Part shown: piece after piece, positions 46,346 to 59,814 of the stretch
Numbering within the stretch: position 1 is the first letter of the stretch
Layout of the letters: each line of letters begins with the position of its first letter
Assembly (NCBI RefSeq): GCF_000247695.1
Contig: NW_004624732.1
Location: forward strand, 43,435,573 to 43,499,572
From: Heterocephalus glaber
Lineage: Eukaryota > Chordata > Mammalia > Rodentia > Bathyergidae
Direction of reading: 5' to 3'
DNA: 64,000 bases
Position numbers and translations under genes: made by a program
The notes under the pieces: generated by a model
Told to the model about the DNA's origin: nothing
The model's input: only the letters and a program-made list of their open reading frames with translations
The model's database searches: none

Positions 46346-48560
46346 TATATGTGTTCTACATTAACCCCTTTAGCACTGTTCTTCCAGCACTCCTGAAAGC
46401 ATGTCATGCAAGCCTCTGGATCTTAAATGGTATGTGGATTACAGCACAAAGCCAAAGCCAAGCTGTTGCCCTGATGCTGTTCCCGGGCATCTGGTGTGTG
46501 GTTGTATATACTTGGGTGTGTGAGTGGGTATAGGTAACTGTGCACATATATGTGCCTTCTTTTTTTTTTTTTCATATGTGCCTTCTTGCAGTCCATGCTA
46601 CCTAGGTACATCCCCAACCTTGCCCATGTCCACAGGCACAAGCAAAATAGCTGAGAAGGCAGAAGCTAATAATTTTTGAATAGATTGAGGGAGATCCAGT
46701 TCTCAACCAAAACAGAGATATTGTATCTTTGAAGAATATATCCAGCTATTCTCTGCTATATGGTGAAATTGATAAATACAACATGTTGAGTGACGGTTTT
46801 TCTGAAAAAAATCACAAAGAATTTACTGCTGAATATGAAGTGGTTGGTGGTTTGTTTGTTTGTTGGTTGGTTTTGGGTTTTTTGGTAAATACTGTCTGTG
46901 GTTCCATAAACTTACTACCTTATACATTAGAGGCAAATCAGTGCCCTGCAATTGTGACCTTTATTTTATACAGGAATTGCATAACTGCTCAGTTCTAATG
47001 TTAACATCCATTTTGAATCTTCATCAAACTGTATATCTTCCTTTCCCTGGCTGTGTAATTCTATGTAGAATTTTTATTGTGTTTCTGAGGATGCTTTGCT
47101 GGTGAATTACATTAAATCCATTTAGAAAGAACTTTTTTAAAAGGCCTTTTTTTCATATGCCCTAAGGATTACTTGACTAGACGTGGATTGCTTTATCCAT
47201 TTGATGGTTAGTTTTAGTTGTCATGGATAAACAAAAGGTATCTGTCTAGACTATATCAAACAGTGCTTTATTTTGAAAAGTATGTCCTAGCTGAGCACAT
47301 CTCATGCCTGGTTTTATGGAAATATTCTGCTGATAAAAATGTAGACTTATGTTTGACAGCTTTTTAATAAAATCCAAACGGAATAAATACAACTAATCTA
47401 GTGCAATAAAGAGTAAGTCTAGTTATCGATTTGTTTGTAAAGTGAAAAATAAAGCATGGAAATAAAATGAATGAAGCATGGATCCAAAAGCAAATACTTA
47501 GAACAACAATAAGCTCAGATCCATAGGCTGTCTGTATTAGTGGGTATCAGAGAGGCATAGGGTCTGTTCAGTCAATGTGCATACAACTCCAGCTCTGCAC
47601 ACAGCTCCAAAAGCCACAAGGCTGCCTGAGGAAAGCCAGGGTTCACTCACCCCTCTTGAATGTCTTCATTTTGGCAAGGGTGCCAGGAAATGTGTTCATG
47701 GTCAAAAACAGAGAAGCAACCACAATCAATGATGAAGGGTGGTCTCACCAAGTGGGATGTGTACACATATCAGAAAGTCATAAAGAGTCACGTGAGAGAG
47801 AACCTTATGATCTAAAGTCACCCGAACCAGGAAGCCAAAAGATTGGCTCGCTTTAAGCTACCCTTACATGCAAAACTGTAATTATGCTTTTTGGTGGGGT
47901 ACAGAAACATGCAAAAAGAGCTCAGGCATTCTATTTCAAGTTTCTCTCATTGCCATGACATTCTCAACTAGGTCTTGCCCGAGATTTTCATTACATCTTT
48001 TTGAAGAGGGGAACAGCAGATTTTGTAGTTAAAACATAAAATCTTACCCATTCACACATGTCCATCTTTAAAGTTATTCTAGAAGCCTCAGCCAGAAAGG
48101 AGTAGCACTGAAAGCCAAGAGAAGTGGCAATACCTGCTTTGAGCAGGGACTCACAGCCCCTGTCTCTGCTGCTTTCCAGATTTATAATCTTCAAAAGCAC
48201 CAGCTTCTTAATTTCCAATCTGATGGGATTTAGTGTAATTCAAACCCCAGCTGTGTCCTGTCCCTGCCTGCTAAGGGCACTTAATCAGAGAATGTGCTTC
48301 TTCTCTAGAGAAAGACCATCCCAAGGTGTTGAGCCAATGTGCTCTTCCATCACAGGATCTGACTTGCACACTCTGAGAGCATAGAAAGAGTTACAGCAAA
48401 AGGTTATTTGATTCCATAACATCTTAAAAACAGCAATGACGGTCATATCACTGTTCCAAATTTTAAAGCCAAGAGTGTAAGCATATTATGTTGACTCACG
48501 AAGAGATTAGATTTTATAAACCTGATCAATATTCCCCAACAAGAAACCATAAGAAGGCAA
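46346..48560. other. Downstream flank of ARHGAP15
   Basis: No gene or named repeat, only the poly(A)-signal cluster near 47366. It may be an extended 3'UTR or intergenic DNA. Confidence 0.45.
47366..47466 (+). terminator. Cluster of five AATAAA hexamers, candidate distal poly(A) site
   Basis: AATAAA occurs at 47366, 47382, 47405, 47448 and 47461 within 101 bases, about 1.2 kb after the ARHGAP15 stop codon. No recognised repeat covers 46346-47500. The cluster could end a longer ARHGAP15 3'UTR, or be chance in AT-rich DNA. Confidence 0.3.
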
Positions 48561-48564
48561 CAAA

Positions 48565-48714
48565 TCACCTAGTTAAATATGAGCCAGACACAATTCTAAG
48601 CATTAGTGATACAAACATAATATAAGGCACATATTCCTAACCTCTGCAGTTTCACTGTCTGGTGAGGAATAAAATTGTCAAATTAATAACAGTTCTATAC
48701 AAGATCAGGGACTG
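48565..48714 (-). mobile_element. L2 fragment, antisense
   Basis: ATGAGCCAGACACAATTCTA, TAGTGATACAAACATAATAT and TTTCACTGTCTGGTGAGGAA follow the antisense L2 order. A MaLR LTR starts at its right edge. Confidence 0.6.
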
Positions 48715-49156
48715 TGTTAATCAGCTTTCTATTGCTGTGACAAAATACCTGAAATAGACGACTTAATGGAGGAAAGGTTTATTTTGGCTAACAGTTCAAG
48801 GGTTCAGTCCATGGTTAGCTGGCTCCATTACTTTTAAGCCTGTGGCAAGGCCAAAACATCATGGCAGAAGGGTGTGACAGAGGAAAGATGCTCACCTTAT
48901 GGTGGCCAGGAAGCAAAGAGACAGAAAGAGCAAGCCTATGCTGACAAGCCTCCTCCTTCTTCCACTTTTGTTCCATCTGGGCCTCCAGCATGTTGGATGT
49001 TGGATGTTGTCGCCATTCAGATCTCTCCTTTCAGTTTTCTGTCTCACAAGCCAATTCTAACTGGAAACACCCCTTCAGATGTACACAGAAGTATTTTACT
49101 AGGTTCTTGGACATTTCTCACTCTAAGCAAGTTGGTGATCACAATTAACCATCACA
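48715..49156 (-). mobile_element. Rodent-type MaLR LTR, antisense
   Basis: TGTTAATCAGCTTTCTATTG, GACAAAATACCTGAAATAGA and GAGGAAAGGTTTATTTTGGC open it, CAGTCCATGGTTAGCTGGCT and GGCAGAAGGGTGTGACAGAG follow, and ATTAACCATCACA closes it. The longest open frame in the window (122 codons from 48874) falls in this LTR and is not a gene. Confidence 0.88.
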
Positions 49157-49733
49157 TCTTAACCACCAAGATTAGCCATCTTGGAAACCATGTAGTTCAG
49201 CACCTGTATATAGATGTACAAAAGATATTTTTGGATGAATGAATGAGCAGAGGCTGTTACAGAAATAGTAACAAAGTCCAATGGGGCCAGAAGACCAAAC
49301 AACAAATCATACCTGGGGTAGTCAGATGTGGCTTTACTGGTTAGGTAACCTAGGGGTAGTTCCTTCTACTCTTGACTGATGAATAAGATTTACCAGACAA
49401 GGAAAAATGTAGAAGAATACCCAGAAGCAGGAATGGCATGAAAGAATGTCATGAGAGACTTGCTATCACCAAGGAAAAGTGAGAAAAAGCTTATTGAGCT
49501 AGAGGACAAAGTGTACACCTTGCAATTTGGGACTATGGAGCTGGAGAAAGATGTTGAGGGCAGATGTGACCAAATTATTCAGATTTTATCCTGTAGGAAA
49601 AAGGGATGCAACAGAGTCTATAAAATAAGAAATGCACGCAGAAACTTTGTTTCTTAGAGAATCCTAAAATTCACTAGTAGGCAAGAGAAACAAATTACTT
49701 TGAGGAGACTTCCATTTTCTTTTATATGCTCTG

Positions 49734-49734
<1 letters not shown>

Positions 49735-49775
<41 letters not shown>
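49735..49775. repeat. (TG)n microsatellite
   Basis: About 20 TG units in a region otherwise without repeats. Confidence 0.97.
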
Positions 49776-49776
<1 letters not shown>

Positions 49777-50391
49777 TTAGCATTTTCTAAGAATATCATT
49801 ATACTCTTGATTTTAGGAGCATTTTCAGAAATTATAATCTAGTCTATAGAATGGGAACACAAGTCCAGGAACAATCTTCCTGGAAAATCAAGTCAGTTAG
49901 GCCATCCTTTTTCAACATGGCCTTATCTACTTAGTATGTGGGAGTTGGCCCTTCTTTTTTTCAGACACAGAAAGCTTCCTGGAGATGATGTGTATTCCGT
50001 ATACACTGTGTCTGACTTTACTTAGCATGTGCCATATGACAGGATCACCATGCCACAGCTCATAATTGAAAGCCATATGATGGCTCTCCCTATCCAATTA
50101 GAAAACAAAGGATCCAATTAAGAAAAATTAGAAAAGCTGTTAAAAGGAAGCAATCATTTGCCAATGGTGCTGTCCTTACAGTTTAACACAGCTAGAAATT
50201 GACCTGTACTTCTTTTTTTCACATTTATTTTTGTGAATTATAAGTTAATCACCCTGTCAATTCCTAATTAAAAGGGCCTGCAAAGAATTTGATCCGAAAG
50301 GACTGTCACTAAGAGTTCTGGGTCAAATTGCTCTGTTGTCAAAAATGAAAAATAAAAACAAAACAATACCAACTCTCTCCTGGGAACCCAA

Positions 50392-50478
50392 TATTTTTTC
50401 TTATTGTATTGGAGATTAATCCCTGGGCTTCATGCTTACTAGGCAAACACTCTACCACTGAGCTACATTCTAAGCCCA
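50392..50478 (-). mobile_element. Diverged ID-type SINE
   Basis: GGAGATTAATCCCTGGGCTT and CTCTACCACTGAGCTACATT keep the B- and A-box spacing of an ID element, but with many changes. A CA microsatellite follows at once. Confidence 0.75.
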
Positions 50479-50490
50479 TAACTCAAATAT

Positions 50491-50530
50491 ATACACACAC
50501 ACACACACACACATACACACACACACACAC
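50491..50530. repeat. (CA)n microsatellite with one AT interruption
   Basis: CA units run from 50493 to 50530, broken once by ACAT. It lies just past an ID SINE. Confidence 0.97.
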
Positions 50531-51964
50531 TTTTAAAAGGTTACTTTCTTCAGTAATAATAATCACATCTTATGTCTCCAATTAAGATATATAATCTTTA
50601 GGATTCATATTTTTCTCTTTCTTTAGGCCCACGGTTGCAAACTCACATGCTTGGAGGGTCCAGGTGGGTAGCAGAAAAGAGGAAAGAGGAGCAGGTCCAA
50701 GCATTATGAAGCAGTAGTTGCTGAAGAAAACTCAAACTTCATTCCTGGCCAAATGGACCAGCGTCTGCTCATCTGGAACTACCGTTGCTTATGTGGGAAA
50801 CGTGGGCACAATGTTCCCAGACCTTCACATCTTTCATGAGAAGCCAGAAATTCAGAGTCTACATGAAAACTGATATTCAAGGCACCAAATAAACACATGT
50901 GAACAGGTTTGACCTAAGAACCTCTATCTCTGTGATCTCAGTGTTAAGCCTTCTGTGATCTCTGATGTTGCAGAGCTTACTCCCCAGAAAATAGTAGTGC
51001 ACAAAGCAAAGTTTAGAGGTAAGTGTCCGAGACAGAGCAATGTAAAAGAGCAGAAAACAAAGTGCATAGAAGAACTTTCTATTAAGACCCTGGGCAAATT
51101 ATTTGCTCTGCATGTCTCAAGTTTCTGCTCTGTTAGTAACACACACTTACCTTGCCTCTCAGGACTGTCTAATGGAATTGTATGAAAGAAATTAAAACAG
51201 TTAATACACCATGAAATTATACATTGTCCCTAAAGGATGTAGATGATCAGTCTCCTCCTTACTGACTATTAATAACTTTTATGGTCTGAAGATGATGAGA
51301 AAAATAGTTGGGATCAAACTCTAAAAACCTTGAATGCCATGACAAAATGTATTTTCCTACATCTCTAGTCACTTTTGAGACTCTGAAAGGTTTTGTTTGT
51401 TTGTTTTTAGCAGGAAGATAACTTTATCAGTTCTGTAAAGGTTTTCGTGGCAACATTAAGAAGTAGAGTTTGAAGCAGGGAGCAACTGTAGGCTCCATTG
51501 TCAGAAGATTATTTTCATAGTACTATTAATGCAGATCTTAATGTAGATGGGGTATCAGATAGAGAAACTGATATTATGGAGCACCATCCATTTGAAGTTG
51601 TCCAAGGCTTTACTCACCACTTCCTATTTATTACTGCCAAATACAAAGCACTACCTCTGGTCGCACAGAACTCCCTAGCAGGGCCATTTCTGGCTTAATT
51701 TGTGTGTTGGGGTGAGGGAACATGAGAATGTTCTGTAAATCATTTGGTATTCAACAGTCACCAATTTAGGATATTTTGAACAAGACATTCCCAAGTCAAA
51801 TGAGTGTTCTTCCTACCAGCGTAATTCCCAGATGGTCACGAGGTCTTTCTATCACACCTGGCTCTGCTTTCTGCTTCTTTTATCTTGGGCCAGTATTGCT
51901 TTTCTGAATTTCCAGGGGACCACCAAGAAAACCAAGTCTTGGAAAGATTAATTTTGATTAGCTA

Positions 51965-52195
51965 ACATGTATGGGGTACTTGCTATATGTTTGTTATATA
52001 TATTGTCTTATTTTATTTTCACAGTTTTATGGGGGAGAGATAGCTTATTATCATTGATTCACATTTAAGGAAATAGAGGAGAAAAAAATGAAATTACCAA
52101 GTTCATGCAACTTGTAAGAGTTGGATCAATATTCAAATCCAAATAATATGGCTCCAGAGGACCCCAGCTTAACCACAATACCATATAGTCACTCA
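51965..52195 (-). mobile_element. MIR SINE, antisense
   Basis: GGGTACTTGCTATATGTTTG, CACATTTAAGGAAATAGAGG, AAATTACCAAGTTCATGCAA and ATATTCAAATCCAAATAATA are in antisense MIR order. Confidence 0.72.
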
Positions 52196-52910
52196 GGAAA
52201 TGGAACTAAAGAAATGTAAGCATGTAAACACCCCAAATATTTATACTCCATATGTGGGTAGTCAATTGGTTTTCTATTAACACCTAATAAGAGTTTCAAC
52301 TTCGTACTAACTTTCATGAAAGAACAAGAGAGATATTATATGACTTCTCAGAGGAATATAGAATAGCTCCATTGTCATGAGGAGATGCTTAAACTTTGTT
52401 GATATTTTGCTTTTATTATTTTAGTATTCATATAGTATTTCATTTATAAACATAATTCTGATCATTTTACTTCCTTATGTAAAGGACAGAAGGGAAACCT
52501 CTTTGATCAAGTCTTTAAAAGTATCAGTTTGGTTGGCTTTGACTTTATTTTACATTGTATTATCCAGTGTTAGATCATATTTGTCTGAGTCCAGTTATCA
52601 TCCACTGAATCACACTACCTAATATTTTATTGACATTAAATCTGGCTCTTTAGGAGCCCTGTGCAAGATGAAAAAATGAGCCCTCAGCAGTCTTCCCCTT
52701 AAATATAATTGAAAAAGAGGCAGGCATCAAGACACATCCTGTCTCATGCTGCCAGAGAATGGTCCTGAATCATTCAAATTATGAGAATGTAGTGAGTATT
52801 TTGTACAAAAAGATCACAATTTTCTGTAGTAGTATTGTTGAAATAAAAATATCTAGCTGTCTTGGTAAGAGACCTGGAAGAAGAAAAGAACATACAGGCA
52901 CAGGTACAGG

Positions 52911-52952
<42 letters not shown>
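52911..52952. repeat. (CG)3(CA)n microsatellite
   Basis: CGCGCG is followed by about 17 CA units. The 96-codon frame across it is an artefact. Confidence 0.97.
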
Positions 52953-52953
<1 letters not shown>

Positions 52954-52959
52954 CTTAAA

Positions 52960-55900
52960 GATTTATGCATCTTATTTTTTGCTATCTTCTACTTGAAACG
53001 AAGCACACAGGGTCCACAAAATTCTCAAGCAAGCAGCTTGATTTTCTAGAACAGTCTTCACTCAATAAAGAGAATGCAGAATGCAAAGATAGCACGGAAA
53101 GTGGCTACCCCAGGTCCATGCATGCTCTTTGGATGAGTGAACCAAGACAAATACCCAGAACATGAGCAACAGGAACACCAATGTGATCCACCAAGGAGTT
53201 TCCTTATCGAGATGATGGTAGTGTCTTACATACAGCGGAATCACTGACATTAATTGATTCCTATTCCCACATAAGAAAGGAGTATCAAACAACAGCCCCT
53301 TCATCGACCTCTCTTGAAGTCTAAATCCCCAAGCAATACTTCTTTCCTGAAGCTCAGCAGCCACAGCAGAGAGTCAGTGAGATTTGCCAACATAACTCAT
53401 GCAAGTCTGACAGCATATTCTGACATCTTGCTTCAGATCTGGGAACGCCCAGGCATCTATGATACCCAGTGACATCTTCTGCTCACCTTCTCTGCACTTT
53501 CAAATGTGTGGTTTACATGGTAGATAAATGCTACAGGGCATAGGCTTTCTGACCAATGTATAAAAAACCCTCAAAAGTCAAGAAATCTGGAAAATATAAA
53601 ACATTGGCCTGAAAATCCTCCTTTTCCCTTCCTTCTGGCACTATCTAAGCTGATAAGCATATTTGACACACACACATACACTCACATTTTAAGAGCAGAA
53701 ATGTAACCATTGCTCTAACCATTCTCACATCACTAGCAAAATGTTTTCTAAGTCCATATTGTGCAGCATACTTGAGGATGTGTGGATTTTTCCACATCAT
53801 TTGGTGACATTTTACACAGTTTAATTTCTGCTCTTTCTTGCTAGACCCTACCTTTTTTTTTTTCCCTCCTTGAAAATATTCCACCAATGGAATTTCCTTT
53901 AGCATCTTACCCTGGGCTGGGCTCAGATTCTTTCCTCTCCTTCGACATCTATTTGCCTTGCTGCTGCACAGTTTGCCAGGATGTGTCTGTCCATTAAATT
54001 CAAGTCTCCCTGATTGACAGGAGGAGAACAGAGGTGTTCAGCTACACAGGCAAGAAAGAAACCAAGTTACAGAGTACGGATGGCCTTTTGGTAAGGTACA
54101 TGAAGCCTTAGAGCCCAGGGAGAGATGAACACAGAAGACTTCAGGGAAATAATGTCCAGCTTAGGACATCCTGTTCCATAGACTCTGCACAAGTCCAGGT
54201 GAAGGGCAGCTTTTAAGTTGGAGGGGATGAAGAATAGAATTGAACCCAAAATTGGTTTGAGCTCACTATTTTTCTAGCTATCAGTTCTGAGGTCACAGTC
54301 ACTAAAACTGGAAACTTAAAATTGACTTCAAAAAGGCAAACGCTAACTAGATTTCACACTGGATTTCATTTTACTTGGCATTACAGAAAGAATGCAGGTA
54401 TTAAATAGACTGTTTCCTGTATACAATAAGGTTAATTAGTAGTGAGGGATGGAAAATCAGTGTAGACATAACTCTTTTCGACAGGTATCAAAAATAATCC
54501 CCTGATCCCTACAGACCCCAGCTGCATTGAAAGAGGAGCAATATAAAAGATTCTTTAAGCACAAAATTTTCAAACATTCTCCAGGTGTCCAGGGCACTAG
54601 TTAAATAGGCCTGGAGCCCCCTGAGCTGGGGCTGGCTCTTGCTTCATTCCCTTGCTCAAACTTAAAGGCACAACTACTCACACTGAATTTTGAGGTACAG
54701 CATAAAGGCTCTCCATACAAAGCAGCTGAGATTGCAAATGGAGACAGACGAGAACAAAAAGAAGAATATATTGAGGCCTGAATGGAACTTCCCTAAGCTC
54801 CTTATCAATAAGGTTAATAAGGGTCTATGCAATTTACTGATCACTATGATGCTACAACCCTCTTCCAGCTCCAAATCTCTATGTCGGTACTGGCTTTTAA
54901 TGCCTTCCACAGCCAATCACATAAAAGTGCCTTTGCCTGCACCCTAGAGAATAAACTCCAGTTCAGTATCCTGGCCTCTATAAAATCTCTGGTCCGTTAT
55001 TACACTTCTACCTGCCCTAGTTAAGCAGATTAACAGTTATTTCCTAGAAGTTGATATATGAGTTTCTTTGTAATTGAAGCTGGAATACTCAGATATTACT
55101 AAAAAATGTATTTCTGAGAAATGCATTCCTTTTTTCTCTGGTTTAATTTTGTTATCCTCAATCATATGCATGATATGAAAAAATCCAAACTTCTATCTCC
55201 TCTATAAAATACATGTCATATCAAAAAGGTGACAAGAGGGGGAAAAGTAATTAGTGAGTTCACAGAGTTCAGTAGAAAAGTTAAAATGGAGTAACACATT
55301 ACTTTTTATGTTAAGATTTCACAAGACAAATCTTGCCTGTGTTTTAATTGCATGTGACCCTGGCAGTCCTACTCTGAAATGAAGTGCCGTAAAATTAAAG
55401 ATGACAGACGCTCAAAACAAGTCTTGTGATCTTGATTAAACTACAAAGACCACACTCTCTCTCTGCTGAAACTCAGATATCATGGGCTGTTTTATTTGGG
55501 GAATTGCTTCATTAATGCCTCCTTTGACTAGACATGTTTATTATTAAAAAAATACTGAATATGGTGATATCTTGCATAGCTAAATAATTCCAAAAAGCAA
55601 GTTATAAGTGAAGCGTGTTTAAATAACCCAAAGACTTAATCCATTTTATAAATGTTCCCAATTTATATATATGCACACACAGATATAAATCACATGTATA
55701 TATGTGTATATACACATGTACACCCACCTTTGATACATATATTACTTATTCATATCTAGGAATCCCTACCACAGCCTAAGAAGTAGAACAATTAATCTGT
55801 CAGATTTCCTTACAGCCATGTGAAGTTTCCCAGGCCACAAAAACATACAGAACTTACATTATCCTATAAAAATGACTTCTCAAAAACACTATTTGGAATT

Positions 55901-58320
55901 TTAAACTTTTCAAGTGTAGTCTGAGAAAAGAACTGGATGTGATTTACACCTGATTCTTCAAAATTAATGCCAAATCATTCTACCTAAATCATATGACATA
56001 GAATACATGGTTTGAAATTTTGCTTCTCACTTGTTAAGGAAGAGCAAGATGTTGAGAGAAAAGTCTTAATTTGATTACACCATTTAGGTGTCTCCTCTGG
56101 AAATTCACATGGGTAAGATAGTGGTCCTGATTTAATTCTGAAGTCTTCTGGGTCAAGTCTTTAACCCTGTCATGAATAGGTCAAGGTCTCATCTCTAGAA
56201 TCTCCCATGCTACAAATGTCTATGATTTCATTATTTTGTCCAATTCCAAGAATATTATTTTCAAATGATAATTTCATTTTAGAATATAAAAAGCACCATA
56301 TTTTAATATGCCCTACATATATGGATAATTTAACAGAGACACATAGATTCACCTAAGAATCAAAGCTGGGAAATCTGGTTACCAGAATTCATTTTTTATA
56401 GCATATTTGTTATTCCAGACAAGTCTCCATAAACATCTGTCTCAATTTCTTCAAGTTCAAAATACATATGACAATTTCTGTCTTATCTAACAAAAAAAAA
56501 CCTTTACGAGAATAAAGTACAATAACCTATATTAAACACCCCTTGAAAAGTATAAGACCTAATGCTTCCTCATCAGTATTATTTTTTACTACAATTATGC
56601 CACCAATTCTCTTCAGCATACAGAAGGCTTTTGCATTTACCAATCAAATGTTCCCTCAATTTATAATGGTATATCTTTAAAAAGTTGCCCATTTGACTTT
56701 AAAATTAAATGGTTGTCCCTAGATATTTTCTCAAACTGTCAAAAGCCCTCAAGTTTTATATTTGTCATATCTGTAATATAAGAGATTTTATTTGTCAGAA
56801 GAACTCAGGTTTCTGAACAAAAGAAAGTGTTGATTAGAACTTGGTTGTTTGTAGTTTTGATGGATTACAATATGCTAAGGAACTACAGTCTCATCTACTT
56901 ACTGTCTTTCCATCTTTCTCTGCCTTGAAGTTTACTTCTCTTTGTATGCCTCTCATTATCTTTTGCTATCCCTTTTGCTATCAGTAATATCCTCTCTCTA
57001 TCTCTTTGTCATTATTTCTGCCCCCTACCTTCACATTTAGAGCAGAAGTCTTAACCTCAGATTCATGGTTCCCTAATCCTCTGGGCTTGGGTAGATACCA
57101 GAACTTTCATGATGGACTGTTCATTTTTCTGGATTCAGATTCTGGAGTTTTATTGTATTCTTAAAGAGGTCTGTGATGAGGAATTCACGTTCCACATTTA
57201 TCTTTCCACATATCAAAACACTACTACCTTATGTCTGATTTAAACCTCAAATGGATCTAGGTCAACCAAACCCCAAATTCCACCAGGTCCTAAGGAGTCC
57301 ACATGGCTTCCTGTCTGGCTTCCTGACAGTACATCTTTGTCCAAGGAGTTAAATATAGATTCAACAAAACCAGGTAGTATGTATCAGAAAGTGAGGATTC
57401 AGTCTTGAGGGGAACTATCATTTAAATTTTTTGAAATAAATAAATAAGGGCACTCATGAAATTAAGATATTTGTACCTGTTATTCAATAGAGATATTTAG
57501 TATTTGAAGAACAAATCCAGAAACAACCACAAGTGGTCCATTCTCATAATGCTCATGTGTACACTGTGCCAGACACATATCCTGGGCCTGCATAGTACTT
57601 CTACATCATTAGCTGCCACACATCAAAGGAAATGTCATTGCTTTTAACAGGATTACATAAAACCCAGTAACAAGCGGGAAGACTAGCTTTAGACTAAATA
57701 ACTGGCCAGTAATTTGGATGTTTAACTAAATGATTGACTGCCAAATTGACAAGTCATCCACACTGAACTAGCCACTATTCCATGAATTTTCATGACTAGG
57801 ATCACAATGGTTCATTTGCATGTGTGAAATTTCACTGTGAAGCTGGCTTTTGAACTGGCTAGTGGAGCCAAAGATGTGTTCTGTAGTGCCATGCATTAGT
57901 GCCCGACGAATGCCATCACAGAATAGCATACATCTTCCCAGTCCCTTGTGTACAAATATGTAAGTAGAAGGGCCAATCAACATGGACCATAATCACTACA
58001 ATGTAAAAGTGCAGGGGGAAATTGGAACATTGGAAAACTAAGATTAGCAACAAATGAACATTAGGACAAGAAGACAAAAATTTAAACTCTTTATGCCACA
58101 GGAAACATTTGGGATTTTCCTGGGAGTACTGCTAAGAGTAACTTCTTATGCAGCATATTCATCAAAATTTGAATATCTTTCTCATCATTATCAACAAACA
58201 GCTACCAACCACCTCTTCAGTATAATACAATGAGACAGACACATGGACGGCTAACATGGCCCCATGAGACAAATTCTTTCCCTAAAGGGATTTATGGTCT
58301 ATTCATAGGTAAAGAGACAT
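52960..58320. other. Intergenic, nothing recognised
   Basis: More than 5 kb in which I identified no gene, SINE or LTR. Several two-strand frames below 101 codons look random. Confidence 0.4.
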
Positions 58321-58324
58321 GAGG

Positions 58325-58375
58325 CAGAAAGAGAGAAAGAAAGAAATAGAAATACAGACAAACAGACAGAAAGAC

Positions 58376-58421
<46 letters not shown>

Positions 58422-58438
58422 GAGGATAGAAAGAAAAT
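58325..58438. repeat. (GAAA)n microsatellite, imperfect at its left side
   Basis: Pure GAAA units run from about 58376 to 58420, preceded by GACA/GAAA variants. The strand is almost all purine. The Phe/Leu-rich minus-strand frame is an artefact. Confidence 0.97.
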
Positions 58439-58649
58439 AATAACCCAATTATTTCCCAACTTATTCCAGATATTCTATACCAGTTATATTGCAATGATGT
58501 CATATTTCAAACATAAATGTAAGCTTAGAAAGCTTACACAATTGCTTAAAGGAATAGAATAGAAAGTGGGTTTTTTAATATCTACCTTTAGACGAATATT
58601 TTTAGCTTCACCAAAGTGAAAAAACAAGAAGTGTTGCAGTAATACTCAA

Positions 58650-59010
58650 AATCTGTTTACTGAAATATTATTTATAACAGAAAACCAATATAAATATCTG
58701 GTAATAGAAAATTGAATAGTAAGCAAATGAATGTTTATATGATGGAATGTGGAGACTAAAATCACTTATGCATGAATACTGTTGAAAGAAATTTGCTAAG
58801 AGAAAGAACAGGTTACAAAATCATAGGTATAATACGATGCCATTCTTGCTTGTGTATCTTAATATGTATGCATATACAGAGCAAAATATTAGCAGTGGTT
58901 ATCCTTAGGTTGTGAGATTACCAGTAATTAATTTTCTCTCATCATTCCTGGCACATCCCCAAGTTTTTGCTTTCAACAGTTGTTACGTTCATAATTAGAA
59001 AAAAACCCAA
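58650..59010 (+). mobile_element. L1M 3' end
   Basis: AATATTATTTATAACAGAAA, ATCTGGTAATAGAAAATTGA, AGCAGTGGTTATCCTTAGGT and GTTCATAATTAGAAAAAAAC lie in L1M order on this strand and run to the A-rich end. Confidence 0.72.
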
Positions 59011-59099
59011 GTATAATTTAAAAATATATAAGTGATAATTTAGTCTATATATGGCAATTGATGCAGATAAGAAGTTCTACAGAATTTCAAATGAGATCA

Positions 59100-59640
59100 T
59101 ATTAAACAAGGGCATGAAGAAACTAGAATCTGTTCCAAGAGGCAGGAGATGCTGAAGAACAATTAAAACAAGAAGAGAGAAGGGCATGGGGGCAAGGGTG
59201 TGACAGGAGCAAAGGCCCAGACAAATTAATTTTTAAAATGCACTTGGAGAAAATGACTGGGAGCCTAAGTTGGAATATTCCATCAGAGGAGTCAGAGAGA
59301 CAACCTACTTTGTATCTTTTGTGGGTCAACTGTTTAAAATGCAACTAAGTACATCAAGAATGCCTTTAATATGACAAAAATTCTACAACACACAAACAGA
59401 GGTACCAGACTTATCCTTTGGCTTGGAAACCCAGTTCATATGCCAGCTTCACAGTGGAATTTCACACATGAGAAGGCAGGTAAGGGCCAAATTTTGGAAG
59501 CCCTTAAATGCCAAGCAAGAGAATTGGTCTTGATCCTGTAGGCAGTGGGGGACCTCTGAAGTTTTAAGCAGGGGGGTAATGAGAGTAAAAGTGTTCTAGT
59601 AAAATTAATCTGGCAATACAGGTAGGTGGATTGGAAGGAA
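59100..59640 (-). mobile_element. L2-like fragment, antisense
   Basis: GACAGGAGCAAAGGCCCAGA, AAGCCCTTAAATGCCAAGCA, ATTGGTCTTGATCCTGTAGG and TTTTAAGCAGGGGGGTAATG resemble the inner part of antisense L2. Confidence 0.5.
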
Positions 59641-59814
59641 AATGACTACGTGTCTTCTCATGAACTACTTGCAGTAAAAAAAAAAAAAATTTGGTAAAGA
59701 TCCTGCCTTCCTCAATTCAGATTATAAAATCTACAAGAAGAAAAAACAGACCTCATATTTCACTGTATCTCTGTCAATTTTGAGCAACAAATGAAGCATT
59801 GAATAAATGAAGCC

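Larger units (their letters stand above)
49160..51960. other. Intergenic, little recognised
   Basis: Holds two dinucleotide repeats and one ID SINE. No gene was identified. Confidence 0.45.

Noticed and set aside
48874..49242. Longest open frame in the window, 122 codons on +
   Set aside because: It lies across an antisense MaLR LTR and its right edge, with no splice context or protein similarity that I recognise.
50627..50663. Possible micro-exon between CTTTCTTTAG and CAG|GTGGGT
   Set aside because: The sites look good, but such pairs are common by chance in 64 kb and nothing else supports transcription here.
53062..53364. 100-codon minus-strand frame with a hydrophobic segment
   Set aside because: No homology is recognised, there is no exon structure, and another frame overlaps it on the other strand.
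57768..57983. 71-codon minus frame with low-repetition composition
   Set aside because: I looked at it as a possible retrocopy, but no parent, poly(A) tail or flanking duplication was seen.
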